In this document: positions 1 to 7,409 of the stretch, piece by piece
Position numbering within the stretch: position 1 is the first letter of the stretch
Layout: each line of letters begins with the position of its first letter
Assembly (NCBI GenBank): GCA_016934775.1
Contig: JAFGSP010000062.1
Span: 1 to 10,574, forward strand
DNA length: 10,574 bases
Source of the DNA: Candidatus Woesearchaeota archaeon
Lineage (GTDB): Archaea; Nanobdellota; Nanobdellia; Woesearchaeales; GW2011-AR15
Reading direction: 5' to 3'
Made by a program: the position numbers and the translations under genes
The notes under the pieces: generated by a model
What the model was told of the DNA's origin: nothing
Databases searched by the model: none
The model's input: only the letters and a program-made list of their open reading frames with translations

Positions 1-742
1 GTGAGAGGGGTGTTTGCTCATAAAGGAAGTGGAATTGTATAAGCATCTTGTATAATCCTACTAATGAGTTGTTCAGCCACAAGAAAACAAGAACAGGCAG
101 GATTCCTAGTGCAAATCCGAGCCCAATATAGAATGAATTTTTCAGTTTATCTGATAAACTATTCTTTTCTGTTAGTGTGACAAGTACCATTGGCAAAAGC
201 ACAATTATCGGAGACGGCCTGAAAATAAAAGCAAGGCTGATACATATGCCTGAGAACACATTCCTTGATTTTGCCAGCATTATCATAGCAAGTGCGATGA
301 ATAGTGTTGAATATGGTTGAGTAAGGACCTGAGTGCTTACATCATTTATGATAGTGTCAAAAGCAAAAACAGCAGCAGCAAACAATCCTGAGTTTCTGTT
401 TATCAGGATTTTACCGGCATAGTATATGCATATGATTGTGATTGCCTTCACAGCAATGCTCAGCATTCTTAAAGCAAGTATACTTTCCCAACTGTTGCCA
501 TGCATTCTTGTGAAAAAAGACACAACATATATCATGCCCGGAAGCTTCTGCATACCGTTGTAAAAGTCTGTGTATACCCTATATCCTTTAGTGAGCAGAA
601 AACCATTGTAAAGATAAATGCCCTCATCAGCACCTACAGATTCTGCCTTATTCAAGAAAAGAATACCCAATGAAATTATCGTACTTAGCAAAATCAGGAC
701 TGAAAGGACTATAAGCTCTTTGCTCTTGATATTCTGATTCAT
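1..742 (-). CDS. GT-C-like integral membrane glycosyltransferase, 3' end beyond window
   Basis: I translated this frame by hand; it is open from an ATG at 742 to the left edge (247 codons seen, no stop). The protein begins with a transmembrane helix (about residues 9-30), followed by a loop with an Asp-Glu pair (D39-E40 in GADEGIYLYNG) and a downstream YTDFYNG...LPG segment. This arrangement is typical of the first extracytoplasmic loop of PMT/ArnT-type (GT39/GT83-like) GT-C enzymes, where the acidic pair is catalytic. More hydrophobic segments follow at roughly 85-110, 118-135, 144-157, 161-190 and 204-223. Such enzymes take a sugar from a polyprenyl-phosphate donor and transfer it on the outer face of the membrane. 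The start is 4 nt after the stop of the family 2 glycosyltransferase gene, so the two are probably co-translated, and that neighbour could supply the lipid-linked donor. The acceptor is unknown. A membrane polymerase or an undefined DUF-type membrane protein are alternatives. Confidence 0.75.
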   Translation of the reverse strand, partial: MNQNIKSKELIVLSVLILLSTIISLGILFLNKAESVGADEGIYLYNGFLLTKGYRVYTDFYNGMQKLPGMIYVVSFFTRMHGNSWESILALRMLSIAVKAITIICIYYAGKILINRNSGLFAAAVFAFDTIINDVSTQVLTQPYSTLFIALAMIMLAKSRNVFSGICISLAFIFRPSPIIVLLPMVLVTLTEKNSLSDKLKNSFYIGLGFALGILPVLVFLWLNNSLVGLYKMLIQFHFLYEQTPLS

Positions 743-746
743 TCTT

Positions 747-1490
747 CTATGTCCGGTATTCCTTTTTCAGTTCCTGCCTGAGGCCAATCAAGGATTTTGT
801 GAATCTATAGATGTCTTTTTTAAGGTCAATCTTACTTGTCCTTGTTCCGGATTCTTTCAGCCTGGCAGGGATTTCACTTATTTTATAATCTTCATAGGTT
901 GCTCTAGCCAGTATTTCCGCGTCCCATAACCAGCCGTTTGATTTCATCTTTGGAGTAAAGTAGGAGATTACATCTTGCTTGAAAGCTTTGAAACCACACT
1001 GATGGTCAGAAAGCTTAGTATTGAGCATCATGCGTGTCATGAATGCAAAGCCATTGCTTGCCAATTTTCTTGGTAGTGGATAATTACTGACTGCTTGCTT
1101 CATGTTCTTAGAGACTATGACAATGTCTGCACCTTTAATTATCTTAGAAATCATTTCAGGAAGATGATTAATGTCTATGCTTAAGTCAGCATCGCAGAAA
1201 ACCTGTATATTGCCCTGGGCAACTTTGAAACAATTCGTCAATATGTTTCCTTTTCCTGAGTTCTTTTTGTTCCTCACATATTTTAGTCCAGGATATTTTT
1301 TCATCTTTTTTTTAATTATTTCCGGTTGCCTGTCCGTGCTTCCATCATCTCCAACAATTATTTCAAAATCATATTTTTTTGATTTTAAGAATTTATAGAC
1401 TCTGTCAATACTTTTTCCAATGATTTGTGATTCATTATACGCAGGGATGATAAAACTTATTTTAGGTTTCATTTTTTTTTGTTTTGGCAT
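747..1490 (-). CDS. Family 2 glycosyltransferase, dolichyl-phosphate-sugar synthase type
   Basis: A 247-residue GT-A fold enzyme with the expected motifs in order: FIIPAYNES (13-21), nucleotide-binding DDGSTD (48-53), NSGKG (77-81), metal-binding DAD (100-102), QCGFKAF (164-170) and a WLWDAE block (187-192). The QCGFKAF and W-x-W-D-x-E motifs are characteristic of the ALG5/DPM1-like group, which moves glucose, mannose or a related sugar from a nucleotide onto dolichyl or another polyprenyl phosphate at the cytoplasmic face. There is no C-terminal membrane domain, so it is probably peripheral. The start overlaps the end of the radical SAM gene by 29 nt. A second ATG at 1472 (Met7, giving MKPKISF) is equally credible because neither start has a clear ribosome binding site. 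The next gene, a GT-C-like transferase, begins 4 nt after the stop, which suits a donor-synthase and transferase pair. The sugar cannot be read from sequence. Confidence 0.9.
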   Translation of the reverse strand: MPKQKKMKPKISFIIPAYNESQIIGKSIDRVYKFLKSKKYDFEIIVGDDGSTDRQPEIIKKKMKKYPGLKYVRNKKNSGKGNILTNCFKVAQGNIQVFCDADLSIDINHLPEMISKIIKGADIVIVSKNMKQAVSNYPLPRKLASNGFAFMTRMMLNTKLSDHQCGFKAFKQDVISYFTPKMKSNGWLWDAEILARATYEDYKISEIPARLKESGTRTSKIDLKKDIYRFTKSLIGLRQELKKEYRT

Positions 1491-2901
1491 CTATCTGTTT
1501 ATTACCTATATTTGTATTTTTGAGTTCCCATTTAAGGTATTCTTTTGCCAGATTGAAGGAGAATACAGGATTAAATATAAGTTTTGGCATCATCCTGTAG
1601 AACCATTTCGGCCTGAAATAAAAAGCCCTGTAAAACTCAAAAAGGAGTTTTCTTATTTTTTTCTCGGAGAGTCTTGCCTTGAATCGGGATTTATAAGGAA
1701 TCAGGCTGAATTCGACCTGATTTCTGCCTTTAAGTATCTCAAAATCTTCTGTTCCCGGGTAGACTCGCATCATATTAAGAGTAATGTAATCTGGATCAAG
1801 GTCAATTGCAACTTCAATCGATTTCATGATATCTTCTTCAGTTTCATCAGGCGCTCCCAAAAGGAAGAACGCAAATGATTCAATTTTATTCTCTCTGAGT
1901 GTCTTGAATATGTGTTTTATCTTTTCATCAAGCTTGTAATATCTTTTATACTTCTTCAGGATTTTCTCAGAGCCTGATTCTATCCCTATAAGAACTCTGT
2001 TGCATCCAGCTTTTTTCATAAGAGGAATTATTTCGGGAGAAAGAGTCTCTGGTCTGCTAAGGCAGCTCCACTGAAGCCTGAATTTTTTTCTTAATAGTTC
2101 TGTGCAGAACTCTTTCACCCATTTTTTGTTTGTGGTGAACGTATCGTCCAGTATCCTCAATGATCTGATATTATATCTCTTGACTAGAAAACTGATCTCA
2201 TCAATGACATTCTTCACAGATCTTTGCCTGAACCTGTCTCCATATGACCTGATACAATAGGTGCATCTGTATGAGCATCCTCTCCCTGTTATTATTGTGG
2301 TGAATGGCTTTTTATCTGAGAAACCTGAAAAATATCTGTTCATCTTCAAATGAGACATATCTGGAAAAGGCAAATCATCAAGATTCTTCATTTCCTCTCT
2401 CAGGCCTGTCATTTTTATTTCAGTTCCTTTTTTATAAGCTAATCCTTTTACCTCATCAAGATCAAGATTCCTATCCAATTTATCATATAATTCTGAGAAT
2501 GTCAGTTCAGGCTCTCCGAGAAGGATATAGTCAAGTTTATACTTCTTAAGAAGGTCTTTGTAGAATATTGTCGGATAGAATCCGAATGCAAGCAATTTGG
2601 AATTAAGGTGCTCATTTACAGCTTCCATACCTTTAATATCTTTGTTTATGGCTTCAAATCCAGGCATGAACACAATCAGGTCAGGAGAAAGCCTCTTGAG
2701 CTTCCTAATCAAGTTATTGTAGTCTGTCTTATCTGCAACACAATCTATAACACGGTACTTTGAGCCTTTCTTCTGTTTAAGTATTCCTGCAAGATAGCAC
2801 AATTCAGTCGGCGGGAACAAATAGTGGCCTTGCTCTATAGCGCATCGCCATCTGCGTATTACATTCTGTTCAGCTGGCGGATTGACGAGGACAACTTTCA
2901 T
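1462..2901 (-). CDS. B12-binding-type radical SAM enzyme
   Basis: I place the start at the ATG at 2901 (479 residues, MKVVLVNPPAEQ), because VLVNPP is the usual first strand of the N-terminal cobalamin-binding-like domain. The frame stays open upstream to an ATG at 3078, but that would overlap the dehydrogenase gene by 74 nt. Residues 1 to about 150 look like the Rossmann-type B12 domain (PPTELCYLAGILK, SPDLIVFMPGFEA). I do not see the DxHxxG base-off motif. The radical SAM core follows with CxxxCxxC at C209, C213 and C216 (GRGCSYRCTYC), then GIESGSEKILKKYKR and FFLLGAPDETEEDI. Such proteins often methylate unactivated carbons or rearrange lipids or sugars, using S-adenosylmethionine, a [4Fe-4S] cluster and sometimes cobalamin. 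Sitting between sugar-nucleotide genes and glycosyltransferases, it probably modifies a glycan or its lipid carrier; the substrate is unknown. A basic and aromatic C-terminal stretch (FYFRPKWFYRMMPKL) may touch the membrane. Confidence 0.85.
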   Translation of the reverse strand: MKVVLVNPPAEQNVIRRWRCAIEQGHYLFPPTELCYLAGILKQKKGSKYRVIDCVADKTDYNNLIRKLKRLSPDLIVFMPGFEAINKDIKGMEAVNEHLNSKLLAFGFYPTIFYKDLLKKYKLDYILLGEPELTFSELYDKLDRNLDLDEVKGLAYKKGTEIKMTGLREEMKNLDDLPFPDMSHLKMNRYFSGFSDKKPFTTIITGRGCSYRCTYCIRSYGDRFRQRSVKNVIDEISFLVKRYNIRSLRILDDTFTTNKKWVKEFCTELLRKKFRLQWSCLSRPETLSPEIIPLMKKAGCNRVLIGIESGSEKILKKYKRYYKLDEKIKHIFKTLRENKIESFAFFLLGAPDETEEDIMKSIEVAIDLDPDYITLNMMRVYPGTEDFEILKGRNQVEFSLIPYKSRFKARLSEKKIRKLLFEFYRAFYFRPKWFYRMMPKLIFNPVFSFNLAKEYLKWELKNTNIGNKQIDAKTKKNET

Positions 2902-2928
2902 TTTTATGTTTAATCTAGCTTTTTTTGT

Positions 2929-2936
2929 TCTTAAAA
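2929..2936 (-). promoter_or_regulatory. Possible TATA box for the radical SAM gene
   Basis: The gap of 103 nt between the dehydrogenase stop and the chosen radical SAM start is long for this operon. On the minus strand it holds TTTTAAGA, centred about 31 nt before the ATG at 2901. That would place transcription start within a few bases of the ATG. The match to the archaeal TATA consensus is moderate and there is no clear BRE, so an internal promoter is only a possibility. Confidence 0.25.
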
Positions 2937-3004
2937 TCTGCTCTGAATTCTCTGAAAAAGTAACTTCAAATTCTTTAAATAAGTTATGCTTAAATTTCCT
3001 TATC

Positions 3005-4369
3005 CTATCTTCCAATGCCCCTGTATAGTATCCCTGCTTTTTCAATGCCTTTCTTGTCCAGACAGTTTCTTCCATCAATTACCAGCTTTATACCTTTGCT
3101 TTCCAGTAGTTTTGGAGTAATCTTTTCTCTGAATTCATTGTGGTCTGTGACCAGTATCACAGAATAGACACCTTCAAGGGCATCTTCAATTGAATCAACA
3201 TTAGTCTCTTTTCCATACCAAGGGTCAAACACGTTAAAATCAGCACCTTTCTGCTGAAGTATTTTCTTTAAATAATAAAAAGGAGACTCTCTGGGATCAT
3301 CAATGTTCCCTTTATAAGTGACTCCAAGAACAGCAATCTTAATTTCTTTGAGAGGCTTTTTTACAAGCTTTTCAAGCATTTCAACAGCATACTCAGGCAT
3401 ACTGTTGTTTGTATCTCTGGATATCTGTATGATCTTAGGCATATATCCAGCCTTTATAGATGCTGCTTTAAGCCATTCAGGGTCAACAGCTATACAATGG
3501 CCACCTACGCCAATTCCAGGGTAAAAAGGACCCTTTCCGAATGGTTTTGTGGACATGCCATCTATTATGTCTACAACATCCAAACCAAGAACATCACTGA
3601 TTTTTGCCAGCTCATTGACAAATGCAATATTAACATCCCTGACAGTATTTTCCATGGCCTTCACAGCTTCAGCGTCTTTAATAGAATTCATCTTTGTTAT
3701 ACTTCCCAAAGGGATAGTATTTATCCTATAGCCCTTTTCTTCCTTTATAATTTTTGGCCTAAGCACTTTTTTTATAGATTCGACTTCATATACCTCTCCG
3801 CCCAATATGCTTTGGTAGAATTCTGCTGCCATGTCTGTCCCTTTTTTGGTCAGGGCACCGACAACCCTTGGGATATTTTCAGTTGTCCAGAATGTGTCTC
3901 CTGGATTTACTCTTTCCGGGCAGTGAGCAAGATAAAAATCCTTTCCGCCTTTGAGACCAGAACCTTTTTCAAGAATAGGCAGGACAATCTCTTCAGATGT
4001 GCCTGGAAACACAGTAGATTCCAATATTACAAGATCTCCAAGTTTCAAATATTTTGAGATTGTTTCTGAAGATTTTTCTACAGGCACCAGGTCAGGCTCC
4101 TTTTTTTCATCAACAGGAGTAGGAACACAGATTATATGGATTGTGCATTCTTTCAGCTTTTCAGGGTCTGTTGTCGGAACCAGATTATTCCCTGCTTCGC
4201 TCACTGCTTTTTCAATGACTTCATCTTTAATATGTGATTTTCCTTCTCTAAGCAGGTCAACAATCTTCTGTTTTTTATCAAGACCAATAACTTCATAGCC
4301 TCTTTTTGCGCACAGGCAGGCCAATGGCAAACCCACATAACCCAGACCGATAACAGCAATCTTTTTCAT
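3005..4369 (-). CDS. Nucleotide-sugar 6-dehydrogenase (UDP-HexNAc/UDP-Glc type)
   Basis: A 454-residue enzyme that oxidises C6 of a UDP- (or GDP-) sugar to a uronic acid with two NAD+. The N-terminal Rossmann domain opens with IAVIGLGYVGLPLA (4-17). CVPTPVDE (81-88), ESTVFPGT (117-124) and AHCPER (148-153, with the conserved Glu152) follow. The catalytic cysteine is Cys292 in GIGVGGHCIAVDP. The C-terminal UDP-binding domain shows GVTYKGNIDDPRESP. The CPER form and overall pattern resemble the UDP-GlcNAc/UDP-ManNAc dehydrogenases (WbpA/WecC/TviB) more than plain UDP-glucose dehydrogenase, but the substrate is inferred. About 30 residues (roughly 200-229) sit between EVES and the helix KDAEAVKAMENTVRDVN, where the family normally has almost nothing; this looks like an in-frame insertion. 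The gene starts 7 nt after the epimerase stop, so the two probably act in sequence to make an epimerised uronic-acid nucleotide. Confidence 0.93.
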   Translation of the reverse strand: MKKIAVIGLGYVGLPLACLCAKRGYEVIGLDKKQKIVDLLREGKSHIKDEVIEKAVSEAGNNLVPTTDPEKLKECTIHIICVPTPVDEKKEPDLVPVEKSSETISKYLKLGDLVILESTVFPGTSEEIVLPILEKGSGLKGGKDFYLAHCPERVNPGDTFWTTENIPRVVGALTKKGTDMAAEFYQSILGGEVYEVESIKKVLRPKIIKEEKGYRINTIPLGSITKMNSIKDAEAVKAMENTVRDVNIAFVNELAKISDVLGLDVVDIIDGMSTKPFGKGPFYPGIGVGGHCIAVDPEWLKAASIKAGYMPKIIQISRDTNNSMPEYAVEMLEKLVKKPLKEIKIAVLGVTYKGNIDDPRESPFYYLKKILQQKGADFNVFDPWYGKETNVDSIEDALEGVYSVILVTDHNEFREKITPKLLESKGIKLVIDGRNCLDKKGIEKAGILYRGIGR

Positions 4370-4376
4370 TTCTTCT

Positions 4377-5300
4377 TTACCTCAGGCTTTCGAAAGTCTT
4401 TTTCAGACCTTCTCTAAATTCAATTTCAGGTGTGTAACCCATCAGCGTTCTTGCTTTTGAGATATCTGCAAGAGAATGTTTCACATCTCCCTTTCTCTCT
4501 TCTTCGAATTGAGCTCTTACAGAACTGCCGATTATGCTGTTCAGATTATCAACCAAGTCAATAAGGCTGAACCTTTTTCCTGCAGCGACATTTATTGTTT
4601 TTCCTACAACTTTATCGGATTCAGAGGCAAGAAGATTTGCATTGACTACATTTTTAATGAATGTGAAATCTCTTGTCTGTGTTCCATCTCCATAAATAAC
4701 AGGAGTTTTTCCTGAAGCCATTGACTTAATGAATTTAGGGATGACTGCAGAATATTCAGAATCAGGATCCTGCCTAGGCCCGAAGACATTGAAATATCTT
4801 AAGGATACTGTTTCAAGGCAGTAGAGCTGAAAAAAAAGTCTCATATAGGTTTCAGCGGCATATTTTGATAAAGCATAAGGAGATTTAGGGTTTGCAGGCA
4901 TAGTTTCTATCTTCGGAAGTGTTTCACTGTCTCCGTAGATTGAGCTGCTTGAAGCAAAGATTACACGCGCGGCCTTATTATCTCTTGCAGCAGTGAGCAC
5001 ATTAAGTGTCCCTTCAACATTGATCCTGTTGCTTAGGATAGGATTCTCAACAGAGCGTGCAACAGAAGGCAGGGCTGCCTGGTGGAATATTATGTCGTTC
5101 TCAGATATGATCTCTTTCAACAGTTCAGAATTAAGGATGTCTCCTTGGATGAACTTTACTTTGTCTATGAATCCTTTGAGATTTTCTTTTTTTCCAGTAG
5201 ACAGATTATCTATGATGACAACTTCTTTATCTTGGTCGGAAAGCCTTTCCACAATATGGCTGCCAATAAAACCAGCACCCCCAGTGACGACATATTTCAT
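4377..5300 (-). CDS. NAD-dependent sugar-nucleotide epimerase (extended SDR, GalE/WbpP-like)
   Basis: A 307-residue extended short-chain dehydrogenase/reductase, the usual size for UDP-glucose or UDP-GlcNAc 4-epimerases. It has the NAD-binding TGGAGFIGSH (6-15), Asp31 closing the second strand (VVIIDNLSTG), a HQAA segment (73-76), the FASSSSIYGD active-site Ser region (115-124) and the catalytic pair Tyr142/Lys146 in SPYALSKYAAE. RYFNVFGPRQDP (168-179) and YGDGTQTRDF (203-212) are sugar-nucleotide-binding segments of this group. It is the first gene of the minus-strand glycan operon, and its ATG faces the herA gene across a 110-bp divergent region. Paired with the adjacent 6-dehydrogenase, it most likely interconverts the C4 epimers of a UDP-hexose or UDP-N-acetylhexosamine, as in WbpP/WbpO or TviC/TviB pairs. 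A 4,6-dehydratase is less likely because of the lack of its usual active-site pattern. Confidence 0.92.
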   Translation of the reverse strand: MKYVVTGGAGFIGSHIVERLSDQDKEVVIIDNLSTGKKENLKGFIDKVKFIQGDILNSELLKEIISENDIIFHQAALPSVARSVENPILSNRINVEGTLNVLTAARDNKAARVIFASSSSIYGDSETLPKIETMPANPKSPYALSKYAAETYMRLFFQLYCLETVSLRYFNVFGPRQDPDSEYSAVIPKFIKSMASGKTPVIYGDGTQTRDFTFIKNVVNANLLASESDKVVGKTINVAAGKRFSLIDLVDNLNSIIGSSVRAQFEEERKGDVKHSLADISKARTLMGYTPEIEFREGLKKTFESLR

Positions 5301-5322
5301 AAACTGGCAGAATAGGCGATTT

Positions 5323-5330
5323 GTTTTAAA
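5323..5330 (-). promoter_or_regulatory. Candidate TATA box of the glycan operon
   Basis: On the minus strand TTTAAAAC is centred about 26-27 nt before the epimerase ATG at 5300. That is the spacing expected of an archaeal TATA box in a leaderless gene. No Shine-Dalgarno motif precedes the ATG, which agrees. A second candidate, TTTATA within 5334-5343, would give a leader of about 10-15 nt. Confidence 0.45.
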
Positions 5331-5333
5331 GAT

Positions 5334-5357
5334 TTCTATAAATCTGATTCTATAAAT
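5334..5357. repeat. 10-bp direct repeat in the divergent promoter region
   Basis: The 10-mer TTCTATAAAT occurs exactly at 5334-5343 and again at 5348-5357, with starts 14 bp apart, and GAT stands just before or overlapping each copy. The repeats lie between the start regions of the minus-strand glycan operon and the plus-strand herA gene. They could be overlapping TATA-like elements or a tandem binding site for a regulator. AT-richness makes a chance origin possible. Confidence 0.5.
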
Positions 5358-5378
5358 ACTATTTAGAGTATAATAATC

Positions 5379-5388
5379 TTAATAAATA
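5379..5388 (+). promoter_or_regulatory. Candidate TATA box of herA
   Basis: TTAATAAATA is centred 27-28 nt before the herA ATG at 5411, placing the predicted transcription start at or next to the ATG. The intervening bases are pyrimidine-rich (TTCTCTTTTTGG) and hold no Shine-Dalgarno motif, which fits a leaderless transcript. The BRE upstream is not convincing. An alternative TATA at 5350-5357 would give a leader of about 30 nt. Confidence 0.45.
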
Positions 5389-5410
5389 CATTCTCTTTTT
5401 GGTTTAGCCT

Positions 5411-7399
5411 ATGATTTTAGGAAAAATATTCGGGAAGATAACAACTTCAAATTTCAGGTTCCTGGTAGAGAAAGAGACAAAGAAGTTTGAGTTTGTCCAG
5501 GTTCTGCATAAAGTCTATGAGTATGTGTTGTGCCAGGTCGTTGAGATTGAGAGGACAGACAAGGATATTGCTAATTGCATAGTGATTGGATATAAAGATG
5601 ATAAGGGCAGGATAAAACCAATAAGGATTCCATTTGACCAGGGGGCTGAGGTCCTTAAGGCAGAAGACGAATTCATAAAATCAATAATCAAGCTCGAAGA
5701 TTCTGAAAAAGGCGCATTTATAGGCAAGCTGGAAGGAAAGAACATTGATGTCCAGCTTGACCTCAAAAAACTGCTGACAAAGCACGTCGCTATCCTTGCA
5801 AAATCAGGAGCCGGCAAATCATACACAGTAGGAGTCCTTGTAGAGGAAATAATAGAAAAGAACGTCCCTATACTTATCATTGATCCGCATGGCGAGTTTT
5901 CAAGCCTGAAATATGCAAATGAGGAGGAACAGGAGAATCTTGCAAGATTCAACCTGAAACCAAAATCTTTCAAGGGAATAAATATGTATGGAGACCCGAA
6001 ACTTGATCCTGAAGTAAGGCCTCTTATGCTCAATAATAACCTTACGCCGCAGGAGATAGTCCACCTTATACCCGGAAAACTTTCCAATACCCAGCTTGGT
6101 CTTCTCTACAGCGCATTGAAACACATAGAAAAGGTTGATTTTACTAATGTGCTCTTGAGCCTTGATGCAGAAGAGAATAATTCCAAATGGACAATCATCA
6201 ACAACCTCGAATACCTGAATAACCTTGGAATATTTACAGATTCTTATGTTTCTTATAATGAATTTATCCAGCCAGGAAAATGCTCTGTAATTAATCTAAA
6301 AGGAATATCTCCTGATGTACAGGAGATAATAGTGTATAAACTGATGAAAGATCTTTTTGAATTGAGGAAAAAAGAAAAGATACCTCCTTTTTTTACAATT
6401 ATTGAAGAAGCCCACAATTACTGCCCGGAAAGAAGTTTTGGAGAGACAAGGTGCTCAAAAATTCTTAGGACTGTGGCTTCTGAAGGAAGAAAATTTGGTC
6501 TGGGTCTTTGTGTCATAAGCCAGAGGCCAGCAAGAGTCGACAAATCAGTCTTGAGCCAGTGCACTACCCAGATCATAATGAAAGTCACTAATCCTAATGA
6601 TCTCAAAGCAATCTCAAATAGTGTTGAAGGCATAACAGCAGAATCCCAGGACGAGGTCAAGAACCTTCCGGTTGGCTCAGCTATGATAACAGGGATTGTG
6701 GACATGCCTCTTTTTGTGAACATCCGGCCCAGGATGACAAAACATGGCGGCCAGGCAGCAGAAATATTGGAGACAGTCAAAGAGGAGCAGTTCTTTGAAA
6801 AGCTCGAGGAATTCAATGAAGAAGAGCTTCTTCCGATAATAAGGCCTAAAATAACTGCAAAAGAGCTTAAACTGATGTCTGATAAAGAAATACAATCAAT
6901 CAATAATGTGCTCATTCCTGGATTTCTTTTTGTCTGTCAGGGCAAGAACCAGGAATACAATATACTTATTGATATGGTGAATGGCGAAGTCGTGACAGAC
7001 ATTGATAGTTTTGAGACAAAAAAGCTGCCTGAACTGGATAAGCTCAGCCAGGACGAGATAAGGCTGCTGCACGCGGCGTTCCAGATGAAATCATTTAAAG
7101 AAACAGATCTGACTAAAAAAGGGCTTCCTCTTGACATGAAGCAGGAACTCATCAACCTCAAAAGAAAAGGATTTATTCAGGAATCAGGAAGTAATTTCAA
7201 TGTCTCAGAGAAATTCATACTTTCACAGCTTTCTAACCATGCGTGCTATAATAAGATAGAGTTCCTGAAAATGGCTTACAACCACAAGGAATCCCCGAGA
7301 AAATCTATTGATGAAATAAAAGAAAAGCTCTCAAAGTTCACGAGCATCAAGGACCAGAGGGAATGCCACATACTTAAATATGACATAATCTATAAATAA
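5411..7399 (+). CDS. herA: HerA-family hexameric DNA translocase/helicase with C-terminal extension
   Basis: A 662-residue ATPase of the HerA/FtsK superfamily (DUF87 type). Residues 1 to about 115 form the beta-rich HAS-barrel region. Walker A is AKSGAGKSYT (130-139, Lys136), followed by the HerA-typical IIDPHGEF (156-163). Walker B is FFTIIEEAH (327-335, catalytic Glu332/Glu333). ISQRPARVDKSVLSQCTTQI (369-388) is the conserved sensor/arginine-finger region, and NLPVGSAMI (418-426) closes the core. In archaea HerA forms a ring that works with the NurA nuclease, and with Mre11-Rad50, to resect DNA ends; a NurA-like gene lies about 2.2 kb downstream on the other strand. HerA proteins are usually about 500-570 residues, so roughly 150 residues at the C terminus are extra. 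They include a stretch (about 545-610, LSQDEIRLLHAAF to FNVSEKF) that reads like a winged helix. The gene heads a two-gene plus-strand unit. Confidence 0.92.
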   Translation: MILGKIFGKITTSNFRFLVEKETKKFEFVQVLHKVYEYVLCQVVEIERTDKDIANCIVIGYKDDKGRIKPIRIPFDQGAEVLKAEDEFIKSIIKLEDSEKGAFIGKLEGKNIDVQLDLKKLLTKHVAILAKSGAGKSYTVGVLVEEIIEKNVPILIIDPHGEFSSLKYANEEEQENLARFNLKPKSFKGINMYGDPKLDPEVRPLMLNNNLTPQEIVHLIPGKLSNTQLGLLYSALKHIEKVDFTNVLLSLDAEENNSKWTIINNLEYLNNLGIFTDSYVSYNEFIQPGKCSVINLKGISPDVQEIIVYKLMKDLFELRKKEKIPPFFTIIEEAHNYCPERSFGETRCSKILRTVASEGRKFGLGLCVISQRPARVDKSVLSQCTTQIIMKVTNPNDLKAISNSVEGITAESQDEVKNLPVGSAMITGIVDMPLFVNIRPRMTKHGGQAAEILETVKEEQFFEKLEEFNEEELLPIIRPKITAKELKLMSDKEIQSINNVLIPGFLFVCQGKNQEYNILIDMVNGEVVTDIDSFETKKLPELDKLSQDEIRLLHAAFQMKSFKETDLTKKGLPLDMKQELINLKRKGFIQESGSNFNVSEKFILSQLSNHACYNKIEFLKMAYNHKESPRKSIDEIKEKLSKFTSIKDQRECHILKYDIIYK

Positions 7400-7401
7400 A
7401 A

Positions 7402-7406
7402 GAGGG
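7402..7406 (+). promoter_or_regulatory. Ribosome binding site of the PP-loop gene
   Basis: GAGGG stands 3 nt before the ATG at 7410 and complements the CCUCC end of archaeal 16S rRNA, though the spacing is on the short side. It is one of the clearest Shine-Dalgarno-like sites in the window. It supports this start and translation from the herA transcript, as the gap to the herA stop is only 10 nt. Confidence 0.6.
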
Positions 7407-7409
7407 ATC

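Noticed and set aside
1420..1878. Plus-strand open frame of 152 codons opposite the radical SAM gene
   Set aside because: Antisense to a clear coding region; the composition is that of a reverse-frame shadow.
2902..3078. Upstream extension of the radical SAM frame to an ATG at 3078
   Set aside because: It would overlap the dehydrogenase coding end by 74 nt and add a Lys-rich segment before the canonical MKVVLVNPP start; the internal ATG at 2901 fits the family and a nearby TATA-like box.
3497..4057. Plus-strand open frame of 186 codons opposite the dehydrogenase
   Set aside because: It is antisense to a well-conserved enzyme, rich in Phe/Ser/Cys as expected of a mirrored frame, and shows no domain or start signal.
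6418..6915. Minus-strand open frame of 165 codons opposite herA
   Set aside because: It covers the complement of the conserved HerA Walker B and sensor region and has Ser/Leu-rich shadow composition.
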